A stretch of DNA of 64,000 nucleotides from Oceanobacillus jordanicus. Its GTDB lineage: Bacteria; Bacillota; Bacilli; Bacillales; Amphibacillaceae. Made by a program: the position numbers and the translations under genes. Below the pieces are notes generated by a model. It searched no databases. It was not told where the DNA came from and saw only the letters and a program-made list of their open reading frames with translations. The first letter of the stretch is position 1. Every line of letters starts with the position of its first letter. The stretch lies in the NCBI RefSeq assembly GCF_022095695.1, contig NZ_JAIFZM010000003.1, forward strand, positions 248,001 through 312,000. Reading direction: 5' to 3'. This document shows, in pieces, positions 25,331-35,431 of this stretch.

Positions 25331-27103
25331 TTGAAATTATTGGAGCATTATGAAGTGATTAACCACAGTTTAAATGAAACAGAAGAAGAAGTTTCAATAA
25401 CGGTAAATGAAATAGCTAATTTATTATCCTGTTCACATCGAAATGCCAAAATAATTATTCAGAACTTACAGGAGCAGAAATGGATTAAGTGGAAATCTGG
25501 GATTGGTAGAGGGAATTATTCCACCCTTAAACTATTAAAAAATTTTGAGTTACTTGTGGTAGAACTAGCAAAAGAAACCATCACGCCTCATTCCATTGAC
25601 CAAGCCATTACATTATTGAATAAATATCAGGTGAAGGATTCACTACAACGGGAGTTTATTGATTGGATCTTCCATTCCTACCTTAGTGAATACAAAGACC
25701 AATCATCAAATATGCACTCAAGGCTTCACTTCCCTTCCTATCGGCCACTACCAATTCTTGATCCAGCATTTGTATGTCGTCGTTCTGAAAACCATGTTAT
25801 GCGCCATGTATTCAGCCAACTTGTTCAATTCAACCAAGATACGGGAGATTTCCTTCCTCATCTGGCTCATTTTTGGGAGCATAATCAAGACAACACGAAA
25901 TGGATATTTTATCTGCAGAAAGGGGTTCATTTTCATCATGGGAAGAAGATGACTGCTGATGATGTATGCTATAGCTTTTGGCGTCACAAACAACCCACCT
26001 CAGCATACAGCTGGATGGTGCAAGACTTATTATATAAGGTATCAGCCATCCAACCATATATCGTTGAATTTCAGTTAAAGAAGCCATGTCCTTTCTTTTT
26101 ACATATGGCAGCCTCATTAGGCGGGAGTATCCTGCCGAACGATAGGTCTAGTAGAAAAAGATTCCCTCTTGGTACAGGTCCGTATAGGATAAGTGAAAAT
26201 ACCGACGAGAAATTAACGTTACATGTTTTTAACGACTATTTTTTAAGACGACCTTTCCTTGAAGAAATTAAGATCTACTTCTTCCCAAAACTTTATGATA
26301 ATGCCACTGTTATTGATAGCGTACCAAATAGCTACGACATGAACTTTTACCATTATCCTTATAAGGGACGTGAGCTACACGATCTCGAAAGATACACTGC
26401 ATTAGACCGCGGAAGCAAACTTCTTACCTTTAATAGAAAAAATGGGATTCTTGCAAACGACCTATTACTAAGAAAGGCGATCGTCCATTTGTTATCCCCT
26501 GAGAAGATGATTAGAGAATTAGGTGGTACTCGTCATAAAAAGGCTTCTCATCTACTTGAACAATTTGAACACGGTGACCTATCCCGATCAAAGAGAAGAG
26601 GTAGGGAGGCACTTGCTAAAAGTGATTACAAAGGAGAGCCGCTCGTTTTAGCAAGTTATACTGGAGCGGGAAACGAGGCTGACGGGCAATGGATTAAAGA
26701 GGAATTGCTAAAAGAAGGGATAAATGTATCTCTTACATTTCATACGTATGAACACTTACATTCCTTGCCCCTCGAGGAAGAAACAGACCTTCTCTTAGGT
26801 GAACAATTAAGCTATGAAAGTGATTTATATACTTATTTGGCTGCATTCAAAGGGGATCATAATCTTTTAACTCGCCATCTATCAGAGGCTGATAAAAAAA
26901 TACTGGAAATGTTGGGCGAAAACGAGCTCGATACCCTTTCTTTATGTATGAAAGTAGAGGAAAATAGCATGCAACACAATGGGCATATTCACTTGTACCG
27001 TATCATTCAATCCGCGTTTTATCCGAGCTATGTAAAAGGTATTCACTTTAACGCTTTAGGCTGGATTGATTTTACGAAGCTTTGGTATAAAGTGAAACGT
27101 TAA
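25331..27103 (+). CDS. SgrR-like transcription regulator with solute-binding domain
   Basis: A 590-residue regulator: N-terminal winged helix-turn-helix (about 20-70, LLSCSHRNAKIIIQNLQEQ) joined to a periplasmic-binding-protein type 5 (oligopeptide/SBP_bac_5) domain, from about residue 140, that would bind a small ligand in the cytoplasm. This is the SgrR architecture. The TTG start has GGAGG nine bases upstream. It is divergent from the Ham1-MFS pair with only 80 bases between, which suggests it controls them. Directly after the stop lies copy 2 of the two-hairpin repeat. Confidence 0.85.
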   Translation: MKLLEHYEVINHSLNETEEEVSITVNEIANLLSCSHRNAKIIIQNLQEQKWIKWKSGIGRGNYSTLKLLKNFELLVVELAKETITPHSIDQAITLLNKYQVKDSLQREFIDWIFHSYLSEYKDQSSNMHSRLHFPSYRPLPILDPAFVCRRSENHVMRHVFSQLVQFNQDTGDFLPHLAHFWEHNQDNTKWIFYLQKGVHFHHGKKMTADDVCYSFWRHKQPTSAYSWMVQDLLYKVSAIQPYIVEFQLKKPCPFFLHMAASLGGSILPNDRSSRKRFPLGTGPYRISENTDEKLTLHVFNDYFLRRPFLEEIKIYFFPKLYDNATVIDSVPNSYDMNFYHYPYKGRELHDLERYTALDRGSKLLTFNRKNGILANDLLLRKAIVHLLSPEKMIRELGGTRHKKASHLLEQFEHGDLSRSKRRGREALAKSDYKGEPLVLASYTGAGNEADGQWIKEELLKEGINVSLTFHTYEHLHSLPLEEETDLLLGEQLSYESDLYTYLAAFKGDHNLLTRHLSEADKKILEMLGENELDTLSLCMKVEENSMQHNGHIHLYRIIQSAFYPSYVKGIHFNALGWIDFTKLWYKVKR

Positions 27104-27239
27104 TCAGTGGGGTTTCTTTTTTCCCTCATTGATTGTTAGTTGAACGAATCGGGTTGTTAGTGTCCGTTACCTCCCACTTTAGTCATAACTATTTCACTTC
27201 ATGTTGTGAGGTGAGAAACTTACGGACGGTTGCTCCGGG
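27102..27239. repeat. Two-hairpin dispersed repeat, copy 2
   Basis: Starts within the TAA stop of the SgrR-like gene. AATCAGTGGGG...CCCTCATTGATTGTTAG forms the first hairpin; the second runs from CGGGTTGTTAGTGTCCGT to ACGGACGGTTGCTCC. Shared blocks with copy 1 (18186-18316) include GATTGTTAGTTGA, CGAATCGGG, CTCCCACTT, and TTACGGACGGTTGC. Confidence 0.88.
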
Positions 27240-27247
27240 ATAAAGAA

Positions 27248-27288
27248 AAAGGTAGGAAGTACGTGAACTGTACTTACCTACCCTCTTT
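27248..27288 (-). terminator. Terminator of the xpt-pbuX operon
   Basis: GGTAGGTAAGTAC and GTACTTCCTACC pair around AGTTCAC, followed by TTTTT on the minus strand. Confidence 0.88.
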
Positions 27289-27289
27289 T

Positions 27290-29292
<2,003 letters not shown>

Positions 29293-29320
29293 TTAAAGGT
29301 ATAATCCTTTCATTTATTAC

Positions 29321-29391
29321 ACTCATAGTCGGTTAATTTACGGTAAACCGGTAGAAACTCGTGGGCCATATCCCCACTATTATATGAATAC
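29321..29391 (-). ncRNA. Guanine (purine) riboswitch aptamer
   Basis: Minus strand: TTCATATAAT opens P1, followed by GATATGGCCCACGAGTTTCTACCGG-type junction elements and CCGTAAA, closing with CCGACTATGAG. The C in GACTATG is position 74, diagnostic of guanine/hypoxanthine rather than adenine binding. Ligand binding would favour the terminator at 29201-29258. Confidence 0.95.
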
Positions 29392-29411
29392 TATTAAATT
29401 AGAATGGTACT

Positions 29412-29439
29412 AGTATAGCATGTCAAAGCTCAGTTTCAA
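29412..29439 (-). promoter_or_regulatory. Promoter of the xpt-pbuX operon
   Basis: Minus-strand TTGAAA (29434-29439), a 16-base spacer, and TATACT (29412-29417), about 20 bases before the aptamer. Confidence 0.7.
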
Positions 29440-29489
29440 CCCTATCATGAAATAAAAAAACATTCAAAACATTTCGCTTTTAAACTTTG

Positions 29490-29861
29490 CTATTCCAACC
29501 ATTCCAGAAACTCGATTCGATTACCGTATGGATCTTCCACATAAAGACGCGCAGCACCAGGCAGTCGATCATCCTCTTCATAGCTAATTCCATACATTTC
29601 AAGATGTTGTTTTAATGCAGACAAATTCCCAACTTGAATAGCTGGATGTGCTTTTTTTGCCGGTAAAAAGGCATCCTCTGCTCCAATGTGGATATGTACG
29701 TTACCAGCTTGAAACCATACTCCACCATTTTGCTTTAATGCTTTCGGTTTCTCCACCTCTTCAAAGCCCAATAACTTCCCGTAAAAATCCCTTGCCTGCT
29801 GTTCGGATCCAACAGGCGCTGCTAACTGAACATGATCAATCTCTTTAAAATAATACGACAT
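29490..29861 (-). CDS. Glyoxalase/VOC-superfamily protein
   Basis: A 123-residue vicinal-oxygen-chelate protein with the two beta-alpha-beta-beta-beta modules of glyoxalase I-like enzymes. Metal-ligand positions are visible: His in IDHVQLA (residue 10), His in HIHIGAE, and Glu in NRIEFLEW near the end. Substrate unknown; these range from methylglyoxal adducts to drugs. It stands alone. Confidence 0.8.
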   Translation of the reverse strand: MSYYFKEIDHVQLAAPVGSEQQARDFYGKLLGFEEVEKPKALKQNGGVWFQAGNVHIHIGAEDAFLPAKKAHPAIQVGNLSALKQHLEMYGISYEEDDRLPGAARLYVEDPYGNRIEFLEWLE

Positions 29862-29964
29862 CGTTATCCCCTCCTATCACTAGTTTAATGCTTGTAATGA
29901 TGGGTAAGATAATACTTATTTATAATCGGATCGGAAAAGTTATGCTTATCACGCTTAGAAAACG

Positions 29965-30018
29965 TTAGAATAACTCGCCTTCGCTCTTCTGTATATGTAC
30001 GTTTTTCTTATAGTTAGG
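29965..30018 (+). repeat. 55-bp hairpin repeat, copy A
   Basis: Begins TTAGAATAACTCGCCTTCGC and ends GTTTTTCTTATAGTTAGG. One of four related elements in the window; the others are at 34271-34329 (opposite strand), 58169-58222 and 59639-59696. Confidence 0.7.
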
Positions 30019-30053
30019 CTTCAAATTTGTTTCTCGGCTATATCCAAACGTAC

Positions 30054-30231
30054 AAAAAAGGACCAGTCCCAAAAGGAACTGATCCTGGTTAATTGTATTA
30101 GTTACAGGCCACAATTGCCGTATTGATTATAAAAAGTTTTAAACCACCACTTCACCAAGTGGGTGTTTGCAGAAACCATCCTGTCTTCCGCTACGCTATG
30201 GCGGCACGACATTATTGTTCCGATGTAAAAC
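30054..30231 (-). ncRNA. Candidate stand-alone structured RNA, about 180 nt, unidentified
   Basis: A minus-strand transcription unit with no reading frame: perfect TATAAT -10 at 30237-30242 (weak -35), then CCGC/GCGG and CCACTT-GGTG-AAGTGG hairpins, then a strong intrinsic terminator at 30054-30086 (AGGATCAGTTCC with GGGACTGGTCCT, then T6). The length is in the range of 6S RNA, and other classes are possible, but I could not match it to a known family. It lies between csgA and the glyoxalase gene. Confidence 0.5.
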
Positions 30232-30388
30232 TCCCTATTATATCATTAGAGGTTAAAACTTAATTAAATACGTACATTGCAGCTTGTATTAATATAATAT
30301 ACTTTTTACGTTGTTTTATCAATGGTAAAATTATACTAATTTACCTCACCATTAACGGGGATACGACCAAGTAATTTGACCTTCCCAA

Positions 30389-30646
30389 CTAAAAAAGCAG
30401 TTCAAAGACCTCAGTCAATTCTTTGACACGCTGATCGTATTGAACATTTTTAGCATAATCGAGTTCATTCTCTAACACATCATGCAGATAGGTCATTTCT
30501 TCATCCTCAAGGTCTTTAACAAACTCTCCTTCACCTGCATAAGTCTTTGCTTGTAGCTTGTTTATAATCTGCTGACACATCTCATTTTCTTGATAATTGG
30601 CTAGTGATTCTCTGAGGTAATCCAATGTATGATCGATAATGCACAC
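30389..30646 (-). CDS. csgA: CsgA-like sporulation protein
   Basis: A small acidic protein of about 80-85 residues matching B. subtilis CsgA, a sigma-G-dependent forespore protein: LDYLRESLANYQENEMCQ, YAGEGEFVKDLEDEEM, and the C-terminal VKELTEVFELL. The frame opens with GTG at 30646, but that codon sits inside the Shine-Dalgarno GAGGTG; the family's Met aligns with an ATC eight bases after GAGG, so the initiator may be ATC or ATT. It follows a YbxH-like gene directly, as in B. subtilis. Confidence 0.82.
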   Translation of the reverse strand: MCIIDHTLDYLRESLANYQENEMCQQIINKLQAKTYAGEGEFVKDLEDEEMTYLHDVLENELDYAKNVQYDQRVKELTEVFELLF

Positions 30647-30649
30647 CTC

Positions 30650-30790
30650 TTATATCTTTGAATTTTTCTTTTTAGCACGTTGTTCTAATTGAGACTTTGG
30701 CTGATGGTCTACGGTGTCCTCTGTCTGACCTTGAGGATTAACACTTGTGGTTACACGCCGTTTGCTCCAGCTGTCCTTTTTCTCACTCAT
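30650..30790 (-). CDS. Small basic protein, YbxH-like
   Basis: A 46-residue hydrophilic protein starting MSEKKDSWSKRRVTTSVNPQ and ending LEQRAKKKNSKI. GGAGG lies eight bases before the ATG at 30790. It directly precedes csgA with three bases between, which matches the csgA-ybxH neighbourhood in B. subtilis; sequence support for YbxH itself is weak because it is so short. Confidence 0.6.
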   Translation of the reverse strand: MSEKKDSWSKRRVTTSVNPQGQTEDTVDHQPKSQLEQRAKKKNSKI

Positions 30791-30884
30791 CCCAACACCT
30801 CCTATCACTAGCTTTTTCATTTTCACACTTGTCTATTCTTTTTAAAGTTGATCCATCGTATATAGAAAACTTTATGCACATTAA

Positions 30885-30915
30885 AAGGAGCATCCGTCTT
30901 AAACGATGCTCCTTG
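30885..30915 (-). terminator. Terminator of the acyl-CoA ligase gene
   Basis: AAGGAGCATC pairs with GATGCTCCTT, with T residues following on the minus strand, eleven bases after the stop. Confidence 0.85.
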
Positions 30916-30925
30916 ATTGAACAAG

Positions 30926-32524
30926 TTAGTTTATGTTTCCATATTGATCTCTTAACGCCCTTTTCAGTACTTTACCACTCGGGTTTTTCGGCAGAACATC
31001 TGTAAACTCCACCTGTTTTGGCACTTTAAAAGTAGACAAACGTTCACGGCAAAATGCCACAACCTCCTCTTCTGATAGAGAAGCCCCTTTCTTGGGGACA
31101 ATAATCGCTGTTACAGCCTCTATCCAATAAGGATCAGGAATGCTGATTACCGCAACCTCTGAGACACCTTCCATTTGATAAAGGCTTTCCTCTACTTCTC
31201 TACTGGAGACATTGACTCCACCTGTATTAATCATATCCTTTATACGATCAATAATCGTAATATATCCTTCTTGATCCATCGTCCCTAGATCCCCGCTATG
31301 GAACCATCCATCCTGAAAAGCTTCTGCTGTTTTTTCCGGATCATGTAAATAACCCTTCATTGCATGTGAGGTGCGATGGACAATTTCACCGATCTCTCCT
31401 CTGGCTACTTCCACTCCGTTCTCTCCCACAATCTTTGTCTGTACATTTAAGGTTGGTTTCCCTGCTGAACCAAGTTTTCGAAGCTGATCCTCTGGTTGAA
31501 GTGCGGTTGCAAGAGGTGCAACCTCTGTCTGACCGTAAAAGTTCCAAAACCGTGCATTAGGTAGCCTTACTGCTAGCTCTTTTAAAATTTCTTTTGGCAT
31601 AATAGCAGCACCATAGTAACATTTTTCCAATGTTGATAAATCATAGTTATCAAATTCTGGATGTCTTAGTAGCGCAATCCATACTGTAGGTGGACAAAAC
31701 AACTGTGTTGCTCCCTCTTCCTCAATTGTACGCAAAAGGCTTTCTGGATCAGCTTGGCTCAGAATGATTCCGCTTGATCCAATATAAATACTAGGTCCAA
31801 GAAAAACATGCAGCTGGGCACTGTGATAAAGCGGCAATGCGTGAATCGCAATATCTTTTTCTTCCATTTTCCCATCAATAATACTACTGACATATTCACT
31901 GATAATGCTCTTATGTGTCAACATAACCCCTTTAGGTCGGGATTCTGTTCCACTCGTATAAAGGACATGAGCAAGATCATCGTCATCAAGATCGGCCATA
32001 ACCGGCACAGTTAATTCGTCCTTCCTCGCAGAAGAAAGAGTTGTCCAGTCGGATTGAAGCCCTTCCTGACTTGTAGGTACATCCATAAGATACCGAAACT
32101 GAATAGTCAATTCTTGAGCTGCCTGATCAAGTAATGCAGCATACTCTTCTGAAGCAATGAGCCCCGTCACTTCCGCATGATGCAAAATATAGGAAACATC
32201 GTCCCGTGAAAGCATGTAATTAACAGGAATCATAACCGCGCCAATTCTCGCCAGCGCAAACATAGCTGTCACAAAATCCTGACTGTTTTTTGACATGATC
32301 ACAATATGGTTACCTTTTTTCATCCCTGCATTAACAAAGGCATTAGCAGTTTGATTTACCATATTATCAAGTTCTGAATACGTAATCCACTCTCCTTTGT
32401 AAGCGATTGCATTTTTATCGGGATTGCGTTCCTTTGTTCTTTCCAAAAGATCTCCCAACGTATTTCTTCTAGCCCTTTTCAATAGTAGGTTTGCCTGTTC
32501 CTGCCCCTTTGTTTCCAACCCCAT
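30926..32524 (-). CDS. Acyl-CoA ligase (AMP-binding, long-chain fatty acid type)
   Basis: A 532-residue adenylate-forming ligase that would activate a carboxylic acid to its CoA thioester. The P-loop YTSGTESRPKGVMLTH (about 190-205) differs from the usual TSGTTGxPKG by ES replacing TG. Further motifs: FYGQTEVAP (about 335), GWFHSGDLG (about 405), hinge DRIKDMI and C-terminal catalytic lysine in NPSGKVLKR. Chain length or aromatic preference cannot be judged. It is monocistronic. Confidence 0.88.
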   Translation of the reverse strand: MGLETKGQEQANLLLKRARRNTLGDLLERTKERNPDKNAIAYKGEWITYSELDNMVNQTANAFVNAGMKKGNHIVIMSKNSQDFVTAMFALARIGAVMIPVNYMLSRDDVSYILHHAEVTGLIASEEYAALLDQAAQELTIQFRYLMDVPTSQEGLQSDWTTLSSARKDELTVPVMADLDDDDLAHVLYTSGTESRPKGVMLTHKSIISEYVSSIIDGKMEEKDIAIHALPLYHSAQLHVFLGPSIYIGSSGIILSQADPESLLRTIEEEGATQLFCPPTVWIALLRHPEFDNYDLSTLEKCYYGAAIMPKEILKELAVRLPNARFWNFYGQTEVAPLATALQPEDQLRKLGSAGKPTLNVQTKIVGENGVEVARGEIGEIVHRTSHAMKGYLHDPEKTAEAFQDGWFHSGDLGTMDQEGYITIIDRIKDMINTGGVNVSSREVEESLYQMEGVSEVAVISIPDPYWIEAVTAIIVPKKGASLSEEEVVAFCRERLSTFKVPKQVEFTDVLPKNPSGKVLKRALRDQYGNIN

Positions 32525-32793
32525 CCCCCACTCTCTTGTATTTAATACTGAAAATTCTTTCTATTAGTTTAATTCAAACTATCTCAGAAAGCAAGCTTAG
32601 GTATATTTTCACGGGGATTGAGAGTTTTATTTAGACAAGTAAAAACTCCCTCTAACTGAATGGGAGTAGAAGGAGTGAGAAATAAATTTTAAGGTTACGT
32701 TTTCTGTATTATTATGTTACGGCTTCTCATATTTTCTAATTAAAATATATGCCAGAATGTAAAGTGATACTTCAATCAGTGGAGGTTTCCGTA

Positions 32794-33405
32794 TTAAAAA
32801 TAAATACGTTTACTACGCTGGGTGCGTTTTGCTTTAGGTGGATAATATCCACGCTCATAAATTCTGCCTTTGCTCATTTGGCAGCTTTCCAAAAACGAAT
32901 CTACAGTTTCGGTTCCATATTCCCTTAATGCTTGCATGAATATCTTCGCTGCAACTCGTGCATCTTCTAACGCATGGTGATGCTCAAATGTGATGGAATG
33001 ATGAGCAGCAACCGTGTTTAGTTTATGATTCATTAGATCAGGCCAGACCTTCCTGGAGATATTTGCCGTACACAAGTAGTCCATCTCCGGATACGTTAAT
33101 TTAAAGTAATCGAGCGTCTGTCTAATTACACTCATATCAAAACTAGCGTTATGCGCCAGCACGATATTGTTTGATAGATACTTATCTAAAACAGGCCATA
33201 TTTCCGGAAAAGTCGGCGCATCTTCTACGTCTCTTTCGGTAATACCGTGAACTCGCACATTGAATGGACTAAAAGCAGTAATTGGATTTATTAAGCTATA
33301 GTACTCTTCCAGGATTTCTTTTTCATTTGCTACTACAATCCCAACTGCGCATGGGCTGTGGCGCTTTTCATTAGCCGTTTCAAAATCAATGGATACGAAT
33401 TTCAT
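32794..33405 (-). CDS. DnaQ-like 3'-5' exonuclease
   Basis: A DEDDh exonuclease of the polymerase III epsilon family, 203 residues from the ATG at 33405 (AGGAGG nine bases upstream; the frame extends further but without a ribosome site). ExoI FVSIDFETAN carries Asp/Glu, ExoII LAHNASFDMSV the second Asp, and ExoIII HHALEDARVA the His and last Asp. A basic tail (RTQRSKRIYF) follows. It lies close behind the CBS-domain gene. Confidence 0.88.
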   Translation of the reverse strand: MKFVSIDFETANEKRHSPCAVGIVVANEKEILEEYYSLINPITAFSPFNVRVHGITERDVEDAPTFPEIWPVLDKYLSNNIVLAHNASFDMSVIRQTLDYFKLTYPEMDYLCTANISRKVWPDLMNHKLNTVAAHHSITFEHHHALEDARVAAKIFMQALREYGTETVDSFLESCQMSKGRIYERGYYPPKAKRTQRSKRIYF

Positions 33406-33419
33406 TTCGCTTTCCCTCC

Positions 33420-34130
33420 TTACTTTTCCTCTTCCTGTGCGTGGACGATATCCCAAGGTGTAATGATACCAAGGAGTTTTTCTTCGGAATCCCCACTTTT
33501 TGTGATGAGTAATGCTTCCAATCGACTTCCTTCTCCAATGTTACCTCTAAAATATTCCGACGCATCATTTTGCGTGGTGTCCTGGCTAATAAACTGATAG
33601 TTATCAACCGTTTGATACGTTAACACATCACGAAGTCTTGTTTCTTTTATAGTCGAATGACTGATCTCCAGGTTTTCTGCAAGCCATCTTGTGATCCCTT
33701 TTTGAGTGAGAAGCCCTTTAAAGACCCTTTCGTTGTATATGGGAAATTTCGATATGCCTTTGTCACGAATGATAGTCAGTAGTTTTTCAAGTGGGTCATT
33801 CTCCTGAAATGTATGCACCGCGCGTGAGTAAGCTGGCATTACTTTTAAAGGCTCTGACAATTCTTTTTCTATTAACTCTATTCTTTCAACAACAGAATCA
33901 TGTGGCTCAGCGATTGCATGGGTCATATCGACCTTGTTATGTACAATAGCATTTCGCAATTCCGCATATTCCAGTAAATCTTCGCTATATCTTCTAATGA
34001 TAGTATTTGAATTACTAAGGATACGCACTGATCGTGAAAAACTCATATCCTTACGATAGACCATTAATGCCTTTATCTCTTTCTCTACTCGATTAAACGT
34101 TGCCAAAAATTTCTCTGAATTCTTATACAC
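33420..34130 (-). CDS. CBS-domain protein
   Basis: A 236-residue cytoplasmic protein with a helical N-terminal part (1-95) and a CBS pair (about 100-230: VHTFQENDPLEKLLTIIRDKG and the terminal LLGIITPWDIVHA). CBS pairs bind adenine nucleotides. GTG start with AGGAG seven bases upstream. It ends 14 bases before the exonuclease start, so they form an operon. The role is unknown. Confidence 0.8.
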   Translation of the reverse strand: MYKNSEKFLATFNRVEKEIKALMVYRKDMSFSRSVRILSNSNTIIRRYSEDLLEYAELRNAIVHNKVDMTHAIAEPHDSVVERIELIEKELSEPLKVMPAYSRAVHTFQENDPLEKLLTIIRDKGISKFPIYNERVFKGLLTQKGITRWLAENLEISHSTIKETRLRDVLTYQTVDNYQFISQDTTQNDASEYFRGNIGEGSRLEALLITKSGDSEEKLLGIITPWDIVHAQEEEK

Positions 34131-34222
34131 AACATCGCTCCTATGGAAAACGTATACTACCCATTTTAGACGAAAATCATTAAAGTTAAAAGGAGACGCC
34201 TTTTATTTCACATTGAGAAAGT

Positions 34223-34264
34223 AAAATTTCAACTGGAGAGTATAGTCGACGCAGTTGAAATTTT
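34223..34264. repeat. Perfect 13-bp inverted repeat
   Basis: AAAATTTCAACTG and CAGTTGAAATTTT enclose a 16-base loop. No T run follows the stem in a useful place for a neighbouring gene; purpose unclear. Confidence 0.7.
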
Positions 34265-34270
34265 GAGGTA

Positions 34271-34329
34271 TCAAGTTTTAGAAAAACGTACACATTCCAT
34301 AAAGGGCGAGCGAATGTTAGTTTTTCTAA
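34271..34329 (-). repeat. 55-bp hairpin repeat, copy B
   Basis: Minus strand: TTAGAAAAACTAACATTCGC at the start, GTACGTTTTTCTAA at the end. The ends pair over ten bases (TTAGAAAAAC/GTTTTTCTAA) with an inner ACATTC/GAATGT stem. Same family as 29965-30018, 58169-58222 and 59639-59696. Confidence 0.75.
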
Positions 34330-34353
34330 GTAAATATTTATTAGTACAATTTA

Positions 34354-34641
34354 TTAGTACTCTCTATAAGTAACAAGAAAAGGCGCAATGAAAGAACCAA
34401 TTAACAAAATGAAAAATGCTCCTCCAAATGTCAAAATAATATTATGTAAAGGAGCAAGAAAGTAACCAACAAAAAACATTGGCAAAATAGTTAATAGAAC
34501 AAAAGTTAATCTACCAGAAATTTTTATCCTATGTATCGAACCGCATTTTTTACAATGAATAGGTTTATAATTCCACCATAGGGATTTCAAAATTTCACTC
34601 CAACTGAATGGTGCATTGCATTTATCACACCTTTGCAGCAT
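34354..34641 (-). CDS. Zinc-ribbon small membrane protein (CXXC-20-CXXC type)
   Basis: A 95-residue protein. The cytoplasmic N-terminus has two cysteine pairs, CDKC at 5-8 and CKKC at 30-33, spaced as in the TIGR04104 CXXC-20-CXXC family. Two membrane helices follow (about 46-64 and 69-90). Function of the family is unknown. It lies just before a HAD phosphatase gene on the same strand. Confidence 0.75.
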   Translation of the reverse strand: MLQRCDKCNAPFSWSEILKSLWWNYKPIHCKKCGSIHRIKISGRLTFVLLTILPMFFVGYFLAPLHNIILTFGGAFFILLIGSFIAPFLVTYREY

Positions 34642-34670
34642 AAAAAAATACCTCCCTTATCATATTTTTA

Positions 34671-35330
34671 TTACCCGCTTATATTAGGTAATAGAGTTTG
34701 TAGTTCAATTAAATCATCTATCACGAAATCAGCTTGTGAAAGCTCCCCTTCTTGTGCAAAATCAAAATTACATCCAATTGATACTAAGCCATTGTCTTTA
34801 GCTGCATTTATATCTGATAGTCGGTCTCCAATGACTGCTCCTTTAGTTATATCGTATTTTTTTATAATACTTTGCACTAAATCCGATTTATTTAACGAAT
34901 CAATTTGTTGTATACTGAAAGTTTCCGTAACCCAATGATCTAAATTATAATGCTTCACAATTGCTTTTAAATATTCAACCAAACCATTACTTGCTATGTA
35001 AATGGAACAATCATTTTCTTTCAAATGACGAAATACTTCTTTAACATTAGGATATAGTGAACCATTACCATTTCTTATGTTTTCTACTAATCTTTCTAAA
35101 AAATAAGCGTCAACTTCTTCTCTTACCTTTCGGGAATGATCTGGTAACAAGGCTACCCACACTTTCGGCAAGGGTACGCCCATTATTTCCCGATACTTAT
35201 CAATAGGAGTATCAGCATTCCACTCACTTTTTGACCTTAAGTAAGCAAAAGTATCATCAAGTGATAACTCTAAAATTTTATCTGTTTGAAAAAGCGTCCC
35301 ATCCATATCAAAAATTAGTGACTGTGACAT
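34671..35330 (-). CDS. HAD-superfamily hydrolase (phosphatase)
   Basis: A 219-residue cytoplasmic phosphatase of the phosphoglycolate-phosphatase/PMM branch. Motif I FDMDGTLFQT (nucleophile Asp9 region), motif II IYIASNG, motif III lysine in LNKSDLVQSI, motif IV AVIGDRLSDINAAKDNG. An alpha-helical cap lies between residues 20 and 80. AGGAG lies nine bases upstream of the ATG. Substrate unknown. Confidence 0.85.
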   Translation of the reverse strand: MSQSLIFDMDGTLFQTDKILELSLDDTFAYLRSKSEWNADTPIDKYREIMGVPLPKVWVALLPDHSRKVREEVDAYFLERLVENIRNGNGSLYPNVKEVFRHLKENDCSIYIASNGLVEYLKAIVKHYNLDHWVTETFSIQQIDSLNKSDLVQSIIKKYDITKGAVIGDRLSDINAAKDNGLVSIGCNFDFAQEGELSQADFVIDDLIELQTLLPNISG

Positions 35331-35431
35331 TAATTTTTCTCCTCTATATAACTAATTAAATGGGTGTGAAAAAGAACAGCACTTTGCCTATTTTAAAAAT
35401 TTCAGCAGCTATTAATAAAGTAGCCAATCTT

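Noticed and set aside
30054-30231. 6S RNA
   Set aside because: Size is right, but I could not form the long closing stem and central bubble by eye, so it is listed as unidentified.
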